Shown in pieces: positions 29,411 through 41,919 of a stretch of 64,000 bases of DNA. Each line of letters begins with the position of its first letter. The first letter of the stretch is position 1. Below the pieces are notes generated by a model. The model saw only the letters and a program-made list of their open reading frames with translations. It was not told where the DNA came from and searched no databases. Source of the stretch: Pseudonocardia sp. SCN 73-27 (lineage in GTDB: Bacteria > Actinomycetota > Actinomycetes > Mycobacteriales > Pseudonocardiaceae). Location: NCBI GenBank assembly GCA_001725415.1, contig MEGH01000009.1, forward strand, positions 34,194-98,193, written 5' to 3'. Made by a program: the position numbers and the translations under genes.

Positions 29411-30877
29411 CTACGCAGCCGCGTCGGCGCTCCGGCCCGGTTCGTGCTGCTGCGGCGCGGTGTGAGCGGCGATCAGGACCGCGGCGCGCTCGTCGGTACG
29501 ACGACCCCACGTGCTCGTGCACACGAACCCGAGCACCACGACGCCGAGCCCGCACCCCGTCACGACCCACCAGGCCGTGTGGCTCGCCGCGGCCAGCCCG
29601 ACCGCGCCCGCCCCGGTCGTCCCCGCGGTGACGATCGCACCGAGCACGGCCACGCCCAGCGCCGACCCGACCTGCCGGCTGGTCGAGGCCACCGCGGCCG
29701 CGACGCCCGCCTGGCTCGGCGGCATCCCGGATACGGTCGCGTTGGTGATCGGCGCGTTGACCATCCCGGAGCCGATGCCGAACACCGCGTAGGCCACGAG
29801 CAGCAGGGCGATCGGGGTGGCGTCGGCAAGCGAGGTCAGCAGGACCCCGCCGGTGGCGATCCCGATCCCGCCGACGACGAGCGGGATGCGCGGTCCCCGG
29901 GTGCCGACGATGCGGCCCGACAACGGCGGCAGCAGCGCCACCCCGGCTGCCATCGGCAGGGTCAGCAGTCCGGCGTGCAGGGCGCTGTAGCCGCGCACGC
30001 CCTGCAGGTAGAGGGCGTTGAGGAAGAGGAACCCGGCCAGCGCGGCGAACACGGCGACCGCGATGACCGTCGCGGCGCTGAAGGAGACGCTGCGGAAGAA
30101 CCGCGGGTCGAGCAGCGGTTCGCGGCGGCGCAGCTCGACGGGCACGAGCACCAGCAGGGCGACGAGCGCGAGGGCGAAGGCGCCCAGCACCTCCGGGGAG
30201 CCCGCGCCGCGCACGGGTGTCTCGATGATGCCGAACGTGACCCCGCCCAGCAGCGCGATGACGAGTACCTGGCCGACGGGGTCGATGCGGCGCGGCCGGT
30301 CCGAGCGTGACTCGGGCACGAACCGGGCCGTCAGCACGATCGCGGCGAGCGTGACGGGGACGTTGACCCAGAAGATCGACCGCCAGCCGACGGCGTCGAC
30401 GAGCAGCCCGCCGAGCAGCGGCCCGAGCGCCATGCTGATGCCGGCGACGCTGCCCCACACCCCGATGGCCCGGGCGCGGTCGCGCCGGCCGGGGAACGTG
30501 TTGGTGATGATCCCCATGGCGACGGGGTTCATCATCGAGCCGCCGACGGCCTGCACCATCCGGAACGCGATCAGCGTCCCCGTCGTGGGGGCGAGGCTGC
30601 ACAGCAGCGACCCGAGCCCGAAGAGACCGAGCCCGACCTGGAAGACGCGGCGGCGCCCGATCCGGTCACCGGTGGAGCCCGCCAGCATCAGCAGGCTCGC
30701 CAGGACGAGCAGGTAGGCGTCGATCACCCACTGCAGGGAACTGAGCGAGGAGCCGAGGTCGCGGGCGACGGCCGGCAGCGCGACGTTGACGATCGTGTTG
30801 TCGAGGCTGACGACGAAGAGGCTGGAGCAGCAGATGGCGAGGATGAGGAACCGTCGACGAGGTGTCTCCTCCGCCAT
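29411..30877 (-). CDS. MFS drug-efflux transporter, DHA2 (EmrB/QacA) family
   Basis: This 488-residue, very hydrophobic protein of about 14 predicted transmembrane helices has the DHA2 signatures VVSLDNTIVNVALPAV in helix 1 and GDRIGRRRVFQVG in the loop between helices 2 and 3. It is a probable proton-coupled multidrug exporter. The ATG at 30877 (MAEETPRRRFLIL) is preferred over a start 11 codons upstream because it gives the usual short N-terminus. No regulator is adjacent: acnR is convergent and has another target. Substrate unknown. Confidence 0.9.
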   Translation of the reverse strand: MAEETPRRRFLILAICCSSLFVVSLDNTIVNVALPAVARDLGSSLSSLQWVIDAYLLVLASLLMLAGSTGDRIGRRRVFQVGLGLFGLGSLLCSLAPTTGTLIAFRMVQAVGGSMMNPVAMGIITNTFPGRRDRARAIGVWGSVAGISMALGPLLGGLLVDAVGWRSIFWVNVPVTLAAIVLTARFVPESRSDRPRRIDPVGQVLVIALLGGVTFGIIETPVRGAGSPEVLGAFALALVALLVLVPVELRRREPLLDPRFFRSVSFSAATVIAVAVFAALAGFLFLNALYLQGVRGYSALHAGLLTLPMAAGVALLPPLSGRIVGTRGPRIPLVVGGIGIATGGVLLTSLADATPIALLLVAYAVFGIGSGMVNAPITNATVSGMPPSQAGVAAAVASTSRQVGSALGVAVLGAIVTAGTTGAGAVGLAAASHTAWWVVTGCGLGVVVLGFVCTSTWGRRTDERAAVLIAAHTAPQQHEPGRSADAAA

Positions 30878-30947
30878 CGCGCTCCGATCCGTCGCAGCCG
30901 AACCAAACACTTAGCACGCTACAACTGTTCGGCCCGGGTCTCGACGC

Positions 30948-32921
30948 TCAGTCGACGAGACCGTCGACACGGTGCGGGCCGGCGTGCGGGACCGTGCAGC
31001 CGTCGATCCCGCAGACCTCACCGTCGTCGACGAGGCCGACGGGCGCCGTGGCGAACTGCGTCCGGTACAGCACCGCGTAGCGGCCGTCGGCGGCGAGCAG
31101 CGCGTCGTGGGTGCCGCGCTCCACCACCCGGCCGGCCTCGACGACCGCGATCGTGTCGGCGGCGCGGACCGTCGAGAGCCGGTGCGCGATGACGACGGCG
31201 GTCCGCCCGGCGAGCGCCTCGGCCAGCGCCTCCTGCACGGCCGCCTCGGACTCCGAGTCCAGGTGCGCGGTCGCCTCGTCGAGGATCACCACCCGCGGTC
31301 GGGCCAGCAGCAGCCGCGCGATCGTCAGCCGCTGCCGTTCCCCGCCGGAGAGCCGGTAGCCGCGTTCCCCCACGACCGTGTCGAGCCCGTCGGGCAGCGA
31401 GGCCACCATGTCGTCGAGGCGGGCGCGGCGCAGCGCCGACCACAGCTCGTCGTCGGAGGAGTCGGGGCGGGCGTAGCGCAGGTTCGCGGCGACGGTGTCG
31501 TGGAACAGGTGCCCGTCCTGGGTGACGACGCCGACCGCCCCGCGCAGCGACGCGAACGTCAGATCCCGCACGTCGACGCCACCGACCGTGACCGATCCGC
31601 TGTCGACGTCGTAGAGCCGCGGGACGAGCGAGGCGATCGTCGACTTCCCCGCACCCGACGACCCGACCAGCGCCAGCATCGTGCCCGGCGCGACGTCGAG
31701 GTCGACGCCGTGCAGCACCTCGCGGCCGGCGCGGTCGTCGAGCACCGCGACCTCCTCCAGCGAGGCGAGCGAGACCTGGTGCGCTCCCGGATAGCCGAAG
31801 CGGACGTCGCGCAGCGCGACGCCGAGCGGGCCGTCGGGCACGGTGCGCGCGTCGGGCCGTTCGGTGATCATCGGTTCGAGGTCGAGCACCTCGAAGACCC
31901 GCTCGAACGACACCAGCGCGGTCATGACGTCGACGCGGGCGTTGGCCAGCGCGGTCATCGGGCTGTAGAGGCGGGTGAGCAGCAGGGCGAGCGAGACGAC
32001 GGTGCCCGCCTCGATCCTCCCGGTGACCGCGAGCCACCCGCCGAGGCCGTAGACGAGCGCCTGTGCCAAGGCCGACACCAGCGACAGCGCGGTGACGAAC
32101 ACCCGCGACACCATCGCCGTCCGCACCCCGATGTCGCGCACCCGCACGGCGCGGGTGCGGAACTCGGCCGCCTCCTCGGTGGGCCGGCCGAACAGGGTCA
32201 CGAGCGTGGCACCGGGCGCGGAGAACCGTTCGGTCATCTGCGCGCTCATCGACGCGTTGAGGTTGGCCGACTCGCGGCGCAGGTCGGCGATCCGGTGCCC
32301 CATCCGTCGCGCCGGGATCACGAAGACGGGCAGCAGGACCAGGGCGCACAGCGTGACCTGCCACGCCAGCCCGAGCATGACGACGAGCGCCAGCACGAGC
32401 GCGATCGCGTTGCTGACCAGGTTCGCGAGCGTCGACGTGATGGCCGACTGGGCGCCGATGACGTCGTTGTTCAGCCGGCTGACGAGGGCGCCGGTCCGGG
32501 TGCGGGTGAAGAATGCGATCGGCATGCGCTGCACGTGTTCGTAGACCGCGCACCGCAGGTCGACGATGAGCTGCTCCCCCACCCGCGCGGAGAACCAGCG
32601 CGACACCAGGCCGAGCGCGGCGTCGCTGACGGCGAGCGCGGCGATCCCGCCCGCGAGGCCGATCACGACGCCCGCCGCGATCTGCGCCGCGCCCGGCTCG
32701 CCCTCACCGCCGTGCACGATGGCGTCGACGACCTTCCCCGCCAGCAGCGGCGTCACCACGCCGATCACGGCGGAGGCGACGGTGAGGACGAGGAACGCGG
32801 TGATGCCGCCGCGGTGCGGGCGCGCGAACGCCCAGATCCGCCGGACCGTGCCCGGCGTGATCTTGCGTGGTGCGTCGGCGGCGCGCACGACGCCGCTCAT
32901 CACCCTGAACCTGTTGTCCAC
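30948..32921 (-). CDS. ABC exporter, fused transmembrane and ATPase domains
   Basis: This 657-residue MsbA/LmrA-type half-transporter has a six-helix membrane domain (about residues 35-330) and a nucleotide-binding domain with Walker A GSSGAGKSTI, signature LSGGERQRLTIA, Walker B VVILDEATAHLD and H-loop IAHRLSTV. It probably works as a homodimer, since no partner half-transporter is adjacent. A short Cys/His-containing C-terminal tail (VCGIDGCTVPHAGPHRV) is unusual for the family. The ATG is 48 bp downstream of the enoyl-CoA hydratase stop, so the genes may share a transcript. Substrate not predictable. Confidence 0.92.
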   Translation of the reverse strand: MDNRFRVMSGVVRAADAPRKITPGTVRRIWAFARPHRGGITAFLVLTVASAVIGVVTPLLAGKVVDAIVHGGEGEPGAAQIAAGVVIGLAGGIAALAVSDAALGLVSRWFSARVGEQLIVDLRCAVYEHVQRMPIAFFTRTRTGALVSRLNNDVIGAQSAITSTLANLVSNAIALVLALVVMLGLAWQVTLCALVLLPVFVIPARRMGHRIADLRRESANLNASMSAQMTERFSAPGATLVTLFGRPTEEAAEFRTRAVRVRDIGVRTAMVSRVFVTALSLVSALAQALVYGLGGWLAVTGRIEAGTVVSLALLLTRLYSPMTALANARVDVMTALVSFERVFEVLDLEPMITERPDARTVPDGPLGVALRDVRFGYPGAHQVSLASLEEVAVLDDRAGREVLHGVDLDVAPGTMLALVGSSGAGKSTIASLVPRLYDVDSGSVTVGGVDVRDLTFASLRGAVGVVTQDGHLFHDTVAANLRYARPDSSDDELWSALRRARLDDMVASLPDGLDTVVGERGYRLSGGERQRLTIARLLLARPRVVILDEATAHLDSESEAAVQEALAEALAGRTAVVIAHRLSTVRAADTIAVVEAGRVVERGTHDALLAADGRYAVLYRTQFATAPVGLVDDGEVCGIDGCTVPHAGPHRVDGLVD

Positions 32922-32969
32922 CCCGTCACCTCCCGGCTGCGCACCTGCGGGCGCCCGGCCGGGAGCCGG

Positions 32970-33803
32970 TCAGCCCTCACCCAGCGCCAGCGAGCGCAGC
33001 CGGCGCAGCTGCGCGGCACGTTCGGCGGCGAGCGCTGCGGCGGGGTCGATCCCGTCGGCGACGCCGGCGAGCAGGGCCAGTGTCTCCTGCGCGGCCCCCG
33101 CGGGCGCGGCGGTCAGCGCGGTGACGAGCGCGTCGACGGCCGCGTCGAGCTCGGCGGCGGGCACGACCTTCTGGACGAGCCCGATCGCCAGCGCCTCCTC
33201 GGCGCCGACCCGGCGTCCGGACAAGCAGATCTCGACGGCGCGCGCGTAGCCCACGGCCCGCACGAGCGGGACGGTGCCGCCGAGGTCGGGGACGATGCCG
33301 AGCATGGTCTCGGCCATGCTGAACTGCACGTCGTCGGCCGCGATCCGCAGGTCGCAGGCCAGGGCGAGCTGGAACCCGCCACCGATGGCGTGCCCCTGCA
33401 CCCCCGCGACGGTGAGCCGCTTCGGGTCGCGCAGCCAGACGAAGCCCTCCTGGAAGCGCGCGATCGTCGCGTCGCCCTCGGTGTCGGAGAGCCCGGCGAT
33501 GTGCCCGATGCCGGGCGTGCCGTCGATGCCCTCGTGGGTGAACATGCGCTTGTCGAGCCCCGCGGAGAACGACCGGCCCGCGCCGCGCACGGCGACGACC
33601 CGGACGTCGTCGGGCAGTCCCTCACCGATCGCGGCGAGGGCCGCCCACGTGTCCGGGGTCTGCGCGTTCAGCCGGTCCGGCCGGTCGAGGGTGACCGTCG
33701 CCCTGGCGCCGTCGATCGCCAGGGCGACCCCACCACGGCCGAGGAGCGCGGCGTCGATCGCCCGGTCTCCGGTCGCAGCGTCCACCGGGTGCGCAGCGCT
33801 CAC
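32970..33803 (-). CDS. Enoyl-CoA hydratase/isomerase family protein (EchA12-like)
   Basis: This 277-residue crotonase-fold protein has the oxyanion-hole segments GAGRSFSAGLDK and HAIGGGFQLALACDLRIA, followed by the GTVPLVRAVGYARA helix. The active-site Glu pair of classical hydratases is not clearly conserved, so it may be an isomerase or another crotonase. Its place next to the ABC-F/HTH genes matches echA12 in mycobacteria (from memory), which is used here only as positional support. Confidence 0.88.
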   Translation of the reverse strand: MSAAHPVDAATGDRAIDAALLGRGGVALAIDGARATVTLDRPDRLNAQTPDTWAALAAIGEGLPDDVRVVAVRGAGRSFSAGLDKRMFTHEGIDGTPGIGHIAGLSDTEGDATIARFQEGFVWLRDPKRLTVAGVQGHAIGGGFQLALACDLRIAADDVQFSMAETMLGIVPDLGGTVPLVRAVGYARAVEICLSGRRVGAEEALAIGLVQKVVPAAELDAAVDALVTALTAAPAGAAQETLALLAGVADGIDPAAALAAERAAQLRRLRSLALGEG

Positions 33804-33828
33804 GTCGTTCCCGCCTTCCGTCTCAGGC

Positions 33829-33851
33829 GGGGCGGACCGGACGTCCGCCCC
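33829..33851 (-). terminator. Hairpin downstream of the small HTH gene
   Basis: Perfect 9-bp arms GGGGCGGAC (33829-33837) and GTCCGCCCC (33843-33851) with a 5-base loop, about 105 bases past the HTH gene stop and just upstream of the hydratase start. Confidence 0.55.
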
Positions 33852-33957
33852 CGGATCGCGACGCTACCCGTCGCCTCCGGGGCGCCCACCGTGCACGTCG
33901 GACCAGGGCGTGCACGCCGGGCGTACCTCGTCGGACCCGCCGGTGCGGGCCCGGGTC

Positions 33958-34167
33958 CTACTTCTTCTTGGTGCGGGTCGCCCCACCCCGGCCGCGAAGG
34001 GTCACCCCGGTCTCGCTGAGCACCCGGTGCACGAACCCGTAGGACCGCCCCGTCTGCTCGGCGAGGGCACGGATGCTGGCGCCCTTCTCGTACTTCTTCT
34101 TCAGGTCCGTCGCGAGCTTGTCGCGTTGCGCCCCGGTGATGCGGGCGCCCTTCTTCAGGTCGGCCAC
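33958..34167 (-). CDS. Small helix-turn-helix DNA-binding protein (Rv1473A-like)
   Basis: This 69-residue basic protein has an HTH at residues 30-50 (SIRALAEQTGRSYGFVHRVL) and a lysine-rich C-terminus ending RTKKK. The frame is open further upstream, but the GTG at 34167 is preceded by a perfect AGGAGG at 5 bases, which decides the start. From memory, M. tuberculosis Rv1473A is a protein of similar size and position beside the ABC-F gene Rv1473. Its target is unknown; an unusual cluster of TGATC sites lies just upstream. Confidence 0.82.
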   Translation of the reverse strand: MADLKKGARITGAQRDKLATDLKKKYEKGASIRALAEQTGRSYGFVHRVLSETGVTLRGRGGATRTKKK

Positions 34168-34236
34168 ACTGACCTCCTCCGCCGCGCCGCGGGCCGTCCG
34201 CGGCCCCCGAGCCCCGCTCGGCTCGCGGTGCGGCAA

Positions 34237-34395
34237 TGATCGGCCACCGGCTCGGAACGTGCCAGGTGATCGACTCGATGATCGGTGAACGGTTCCCCCG
34301 AACGGATCACGCGGACGGGTGATCATCGCGCTCAGTGGCAGTCCGACGAGGTCATCCGGGTGTTTCGGACCCGAACCGACGACTTGCCGTGATCA
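34237..34395. promoter_or_regulatory. Cluster of six TGATC/GATCA sites upstream of the small HTH gene
   Basis: TGATC or GATCA occurs at 34237-34241, 34267-34271, 34279-34283, 34305-34309, 34320-34325 (TGATCA) and 34390-34395 (TGATCA). At this base composition about 0.5 GATC would be expected in 170 bp. The sites fill the 248-bp gap between the HTH gene promoter and the ABC-F stop. Confidence 0.5.
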
Positions 34396-34415
34396 TCGGA
34401 TTCGGCGCGACGCGC

Positions 34416-36035
<1,620 letters not shown>

Positions 36036-36216
36036 GAGAAGAGCTCCAGAATCCGGGGACGGCCGACGGGCAGGCGGGACGGCTCGCATTCGCGAGGGCG
36101 CTACCCGATCCGGATCACCTGCCCAGGGTACCGGCCCGGTCCGGCGAACTTCGCGGCACATAGGGGCCGACGTCGGCGACGTCACGTCCCGGGCCGCCCG
36201 CGCGGCCCCCGGCCAA

Positions 36217-36222
36217 TAGGCT
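36217..36222 (+). promoter_or_regulatory. -10 element before the SDR gene
   Basis: TAGGCT ends 7 bases before the GTG at 36230, predicting a leaderless transcript. Confidence 0.45.
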
Positions 36223-36229
36223 CCGGGGC

Positions 36230-37036
36230 GTGGAGGACATCAGCGGACCCGACCCGGCCACGCCGGTCGACATGGCCGGCCGGGCGGGCCTCGTGACCGG
36301 TGCGAGCCGGGGCATCGGGCTGGCCGTCGCCGCCGAGCTGTTGCGCCGCGGCGCCGCCGTCACGATCACCGCGCGCAAGGCGCCCGAGCTCGACGACGCC
36401 GTCGCAGCACTCGTGAAGGGCCCGGCGGGCGGCGACACGTCCCGGGTGCTGGGGATCGTCGGCAACGCGGGCGACGCCGCCGCCCGCGACGAGGCGGTCA
36501 CCCGCACCGTCGCGACGTTCGGCAGCCTCGACGTGCTGGTCAACAACGCGGGCATCAACCCGGTCCACGGCCCGCTCATGGACGTCGACCTCGACGCCGT
36601 CCGCAAGATCTACGACGTCAACGTCGTCGCCGCGCTCGGGTTCGTCCAGCTCGCCCACCGCGCCTGGCTCCGCGAGCACGGCGGCGCGGTCGTCAACATC
36701 GCATCGATCGCCGGCGTCCGCTCCTCGCGTGCGATCGCCGCCTACGGCGCGTCCAAGGCGGCGCTGATCCGGCTGACCTCCGAGCTCGCCGCCGAGCTGG
36801 GCCCCGGCATCAGGGTCAACGCCGTCGCGCCGGCCGTCGTGAAGACCCGGTTCGCGACGGCGCTCTACGCCCACGACGAGGAGGGCATCGCGGCGCGCTA
36901 CCCGATGAAGCGGCTCGGCACCCCGGCCGACGTGGCGTCGCTGGTCGGCTTCCTCGCCTCCGACGCCGCCTCCTGGATCAGCGGCGAGACCGTCCTGGTC
37001 GACGGCGGGCTGCTCGCGACCGGCGGCGCGGGCTGA
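36230..37036 (+). CDS. Short-chain dehydrogenase/reductase (FabG-like)
   Basis: This 268-residue Rossmann-fold oxidoreductase has cofactor motif TGASRGIGLAV near residue 24, NNAGI near 105 and catalytic Tyr/Lys in AAYGASKAALIRL. The ending (WISGETVLVDGGLLATGG) is typical of classical SDRs. The cofactor is probably NADP(H), judging by ARK after beta-2. It is 2 bp from the start of the lycopene-cyclase-like gene and translationally coupled to it, so the two may share a pathway. Substrate unknown. Confidence 0.88.
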   Translation: MEDISGPDPATPVDMAGRAGLVTGASRGIGLAVAAELLRRGAAVTITARKAPELDDAVAALVKGPAGGDTSRVLGIVGNAGDAAARDEAVTRTVATFGSLDVLVNNAGINPVHGPLMDVDLDAVRKIYDVNVVAALGFVQLAHRAWLREHGGAVVNIASIAGVRSSRAIAAYGASKAALIRLTSELAAELGPGIRVNAVAPAVVKTRFATALYAHDEEGIAARYPMKRLGTPADVASLVGFLASDAASWISGETVLVDGGLLATGGAG

Positions 37037-37038
37037 CC

Positions 37039-38310
37039 GTGGCCGGCGCGCCTGCAACCGCGGACGTCCTCGTCGTCGGGGGCGGGCCGGCGGGCCGGGC
37101 GCTCGCCGCGGCGTGCGCGGCCCGCGGTCTCGCGACGACGCTGCTCGACCCGGCACCCCAGCGACCGTGGCGTTCCACGTTCGCCGCCTGGGCCGACGAG
37201 CTGCCGACGGACCTGCCGGCGGGTGCCGTCGCCTCCCGGTCGACGGGCCGGGCGGTCGCGCTGGGCGAGCACCGGCTGGGCTGGGACTACACCGTCCTCG
37301 ACACCCCGGCGTTGCGCGCCCACCTCGACGACGCGACGGGTCGTGGCGGCGTGCGGGTCGTCGCGGGCCGGGCCGCGGGGCTGCTGTCCCCGTACCGGGT
37401 CGCCGTGACCGGCGGCGACGAGGACTCCGTCACCGCGCGGGTCGTCGTCGACGCCGGGGGCCACCGCCGGCCGCTCGGTTCCGGGCCGTGGCGGGACCGG
37501 GTCCACGCCGAGCAGACCGCCCACGGCGTCGTCGTCCCCGCCGCTGCGGCCGCGCCGCTCGTGCCCGACGGTGAGGCGCTGTTCATGGACTGGCGCCCCG
37601 ACCACGGCGCGCCCGGCTGGCCGACGTTCCTCTACGGCGTCCCCCTCGGCGACGGCACGGTGCTCCTGGAGGAGACCTCGCTCGCCCGCCGTCCCGGGCT
37701 GCCGCTGGACGCGCTGCGCGACCGGCTGCACGCCCGGCTCGCCCACCACGGCATCCCGGTGCCCGCCGACGCCCGTGTCGAACGGGTCCGCTTCCCCGTC
37801 GACACCCCGCGCGACACCCGGCCCGGCGTCCTCGGGTTCGGGGCCGCCGCGCCGCTGGTCCACCCCGCGACCGGGTTCAGCGTCGCCACCGCGCTGACGC
37901 TGGCCCCGCGGGTCGCCGCCGCCCTGGCCGCCGCGCTGGCCGATGGCGACACCGGCGAGGCGGCGGTCGCCCGCGCCGACGGTGACGTCCTGTGGACCCC
38001 CGCGGCCCGCGCCGTTCACGCGCTGCGCCGCCGCGGGCTGGAGGCGTTGCTGCGCATGCCGTCCGAGGCCGTGCCCGCGTTCTTCGACACGTTCCTCGCG
38101 CTGCCCGCCCGGCACCGCTGGGCCTACCTCACCGCCCGCGACGACCTCGGCGCCACCCTCGCCGCCATGACCGCGCTGTTCGGCCGCTCCGGCTGGACGC
38201 TGCGCGGGCGGCTCGTCGGACCCGCGATGCTGCCCGACGCACCGGCGCTGCCCCCCGATGCGGGTGACGATCGCGCGCCGGGGGCCGCGCAACGCCACTA
38301 CCGGCGGTAG
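37039..38310 (+). CDS. Lycopene-cyclase-family flavoprotein
   Basis: This 423-residue protein has an N-terminal dinucleotide-binding motif VLVVGGGPAGRALAAACA, a cyclase-type middle with LGWDYTVLDTPALRAHLDD, and the family hallmark FLYGVPLGDGTVLLEETSLA near residue 200. The later region GVLGFGAAAPLVHPATGFSV contains the HPATGFSV segment typical of CrtY/CrtL-type lycopene cyclases. No phytoene synthase, desaturase or other carotenoid gene is in the window, so its role in carotenoid ring formation is inferred from family only. Confidence 0.82.
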   Translation: MAGAPATADVLVVGGGPAGRALAAACAARGLATTLLDPAPQRPWRSTFAAWADELPTDLPAGAVASRSTGRAVALGEHRLGWDYTVLDTPALRAHLDDATGRGGVRVVAGRAAGLLSPYRVAVTGGDEDSVTARVVVDAGGHRRPLGSGPWRDRVHAEQTAHGVVVPAAAAAPLVPDGEALFMDWRPDHGAPGWPTFLYGVPLGDGTVLLEETSLARRPGLPLDALRDRLHARLAHHGIPVPADARVERVRFPVDTPRDTRPGVLGFGAAAPLVHPATGFSVATALTLAPRVAAALAAALADGDTGEAAVARADGDVLWTPAARAVHALRRRGLEALLRMPSEAVPAFFDTFLALPARHRWAYLTARDDLGATLAAMTALFGRSGWTLRGRLVGPAMLPDAPALPPDAGDDRAPGAAQRHYRR

Positions 38311-38388
38311 CCTCCGCGCACGGACCGTGGTGGTCCGCCCCGAGACAGACCCTCGAGCACACCCGCGCGCCGCGGAGCCGGAGGATTC

Positions 38389-38838
38389 ATGCCCGCCTAC
38401 AAGACCATCGTCGTCGGCACCGACGGCTCCGCGACCTCCTTCGCGGCCGTCGACCGGGCCGGTGGCGTCGCCGCGGACACCGGCGCCCGGCTCGTCATCG
38501 TCTCCGCCTACACCCCGTCCGACCCCGGCGACACCGCCGACGCCGAGGACGCCCTCAAGGGCGAGGCCCACCTGGTGCGCGGCTGGACCCCGGCCGAGGA
38601 GGCGCTGCGCGAGGCCGCCGACCGGGCCAAGGCTGCCGGCGCCTCCGACGTCGCCGCCCACGCCGTCGACGGGTCCCCCGTCGACGTGCTGCGCGCCGCC
38701 GTCCGTGACCACGACGCCGACCTGCTCGTCGTCGGCAACCGCGGGCTCAACACGTTGTCCGGGAGGTTGTTGGGCTCCGTGCCGTCCGACGCGGCCCGCC
38801 GGGCGGGTGTCGACGTGCTCATCGTCCACACCACCTGA
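38389..38838 (+). CDS. Universal stress protein (UspA domain)
   Basis: This 149-residue single USP domain begins YKTIVVGTDGSATSFAAVDRA. The C-terminal ATP-binding motif VGNRGLNTLSGRLLGSVPSD (G-x2-G-x9-G-S type) is present, so it is probably the nucleotide-binding class. It has its own ribosome binding site (GGAGGATTC) and a bidirectional terminator downstream. Role in stress or dormancy inferred from family. Confidence 0.92.
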   Translation: MPAYKTIVVGTDGSATSFAAVDRAGGVAADTGARLVIVSAYTPSDPGDTADAEDALKGEAHLVRGWTPAEEALREAADRAKAAGASDVAAHAVDGSPVDVLRAAVRDHDADLLVVGNRGLNTLSGRLLGSVPSDAARRAGVDVLIVHTT

Positions 38839-38856
38839 CACTCCCCCGGACAGACG

Positions 38857-38889
38857 ACCGCCGCCGGATCCCGAGGGGCCGGCGGCGGT
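38857..38889. terminator. Bidirectional terminator between usp and suf operon
   Basis: Perfect 11-bp arms ACCGCCGCCGG (38857-38867) and CCGGCGGCGGT (38879-38889), between convergent usp and sufT. Confidence 0.75.
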
Positions 38890-38907
38890 GTGATGTGCAG
38901 GGCTGCG

Positions 38908-39339
38908 TCAGACGCGGAAGCCCAGGGCGCGCAGCTGCTCGCGCCCGTCCTCGGTGATCTTCTCCGGGCCCCACGGCGGCATCCAGACCCAGTTGATCCG
39001 GATGTCGTCCACGAGGCCGCCCGTCGGGCCGCTGGTCAGCGCCGCGCGGGTCTGCTCCTCGATCACGTCGGTCAGCGGGCAGGCCGCCGACGTCAGCGTC
39101 ATGTCGATGACCGCTGTCTTCTCCTCGACCGCGAGCCCGTACACGAGGCCCAGGTCGACGACGTTGATCCCCAGCTCCGGGTCGACGACGTCGCGCATGG
39201 CCTCCTCGATGTCCTCCAACGAGGCGTCGCCCTCGGTCTTCGCCGCGGGGGGCTCGGGCATCCCGGCGGCACCCCGCACGACCTCGTCGGCGGCCGGCTC
39301 CGATGGAGCCGTCGTGCTTTCGTTCACCGTGTCGCTCAT
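38908..39339 (-). CDS. sufT: Fe-S assembly factor SufT (DUF59/MIP18 family)
   Basis: This 143-residue protein has a disordered acidic N-terminus (residues 1-45) and a MIP18/DUF59 domain: EEAMRDVVDPELGINVVDLGLVYG, LTSAACPLTDVIEEQ with a conserved Cys, and VWMPPWGPEKITEDGREQL. SufT helps mature Fe-S proteins. The ATG overlaps the sufU stop. It is the last gene of the suf operon, and a terminator follows. Confidence 0.93.
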   Translation of the reverse strand: MSDTVNESTTAPSEPAADEVVRGAAGMPEPPAAKTEGDASLEDIEEAMRDVVDPELGINVVDLGLVYGLAVEEKTAVIDMTLTSAACPLTDVIEEQTRAALTSGPTGGLVDDIRINWVWMPPWGPEKITEDGREQLRALGFRV

Positions 39340-39794
39340 GCGTTCGCTCCCTTGCCGTCCTGGACCCGGACGACGGCGTCCTTGAACGCCATCCATCCGA
39401 GCAGCGCGCACTTGACCCGCGCCGGGTACTTGGCCACCCCCGCGAAGGCCACGGCGTCACCGAGGACCTCCTCGTCGGGCTCGACCTTGCCACGGCCCTG
39501 CGCCATCTCCTGGAACGCGGCGAGAATCGTCATCGACTCCTCGACGGTCTGCCCGATCACCAGGTCGGTCAGCACCGAGGCCGACGCCTGGCTGATCGAG
39601 CAGCCCAGCGTCTCGTGGGAGACGTCGAGCACCTTCTCACCGGCGTCGTCGAGCTTGACGCGCAACGTGATCTCGTCGCCGCACGTCGGGTTGATCTGCT
39701 GCGACTCCGCGTCGAACGGGTCCTTCAGACCCGACCCGTGCGGCGACCGGTAGTGGTCCAGGATGATCTCCTGGTACATCTGCTCGAGCTGCAT
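39336..39794 (-). CDS. sufU: Cysteine desulfurase sulfurtransferase SufU
   Basis: This 152-residue zinc-dependent sulfur acceptor receives persulfide sulfur from SufS. The three cysteines of the family are in NPTCGDE, TLGCSISQ and RVKCALLGW. The insertion between the second and third cysteines (about residues 70-120) is the feature that separates SufU from the IscU scaffold. It is adjacent to sufS and overlaps sufT. Confidence 0.95.
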   Translation of the reverse strand: MQLEQMYQEIILDHYRSPHGSGLKDPFDAESQQINPTCGDEITLRVKLDDAGEKVLDVSHETLGCSISQASASVLTDLVIGQTVEESMTILAAFQEMAQGRGKVEPDEEVLGDAVAFAGVAKYPARVKCALLGWMAFKDAVVRVQDGKGANA

Positions 39795-41863
<2,069 letters not shown>

Positions 41864-41919
41864 GGTGTTCTCGGTGACTCCGTGCTCGTGGCGGGTGGGG
41901 TGCAGGTTCGGGTGCCGGC

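Noticed and set aside
30972-34019. 1015-residue plus-strand open frame across the ABC exporter and hydratase genes
   Set aside because: Composition (Arg/Asp/Val/His rich) and lack of motifs mark it as the complement of real minus-strand genes.
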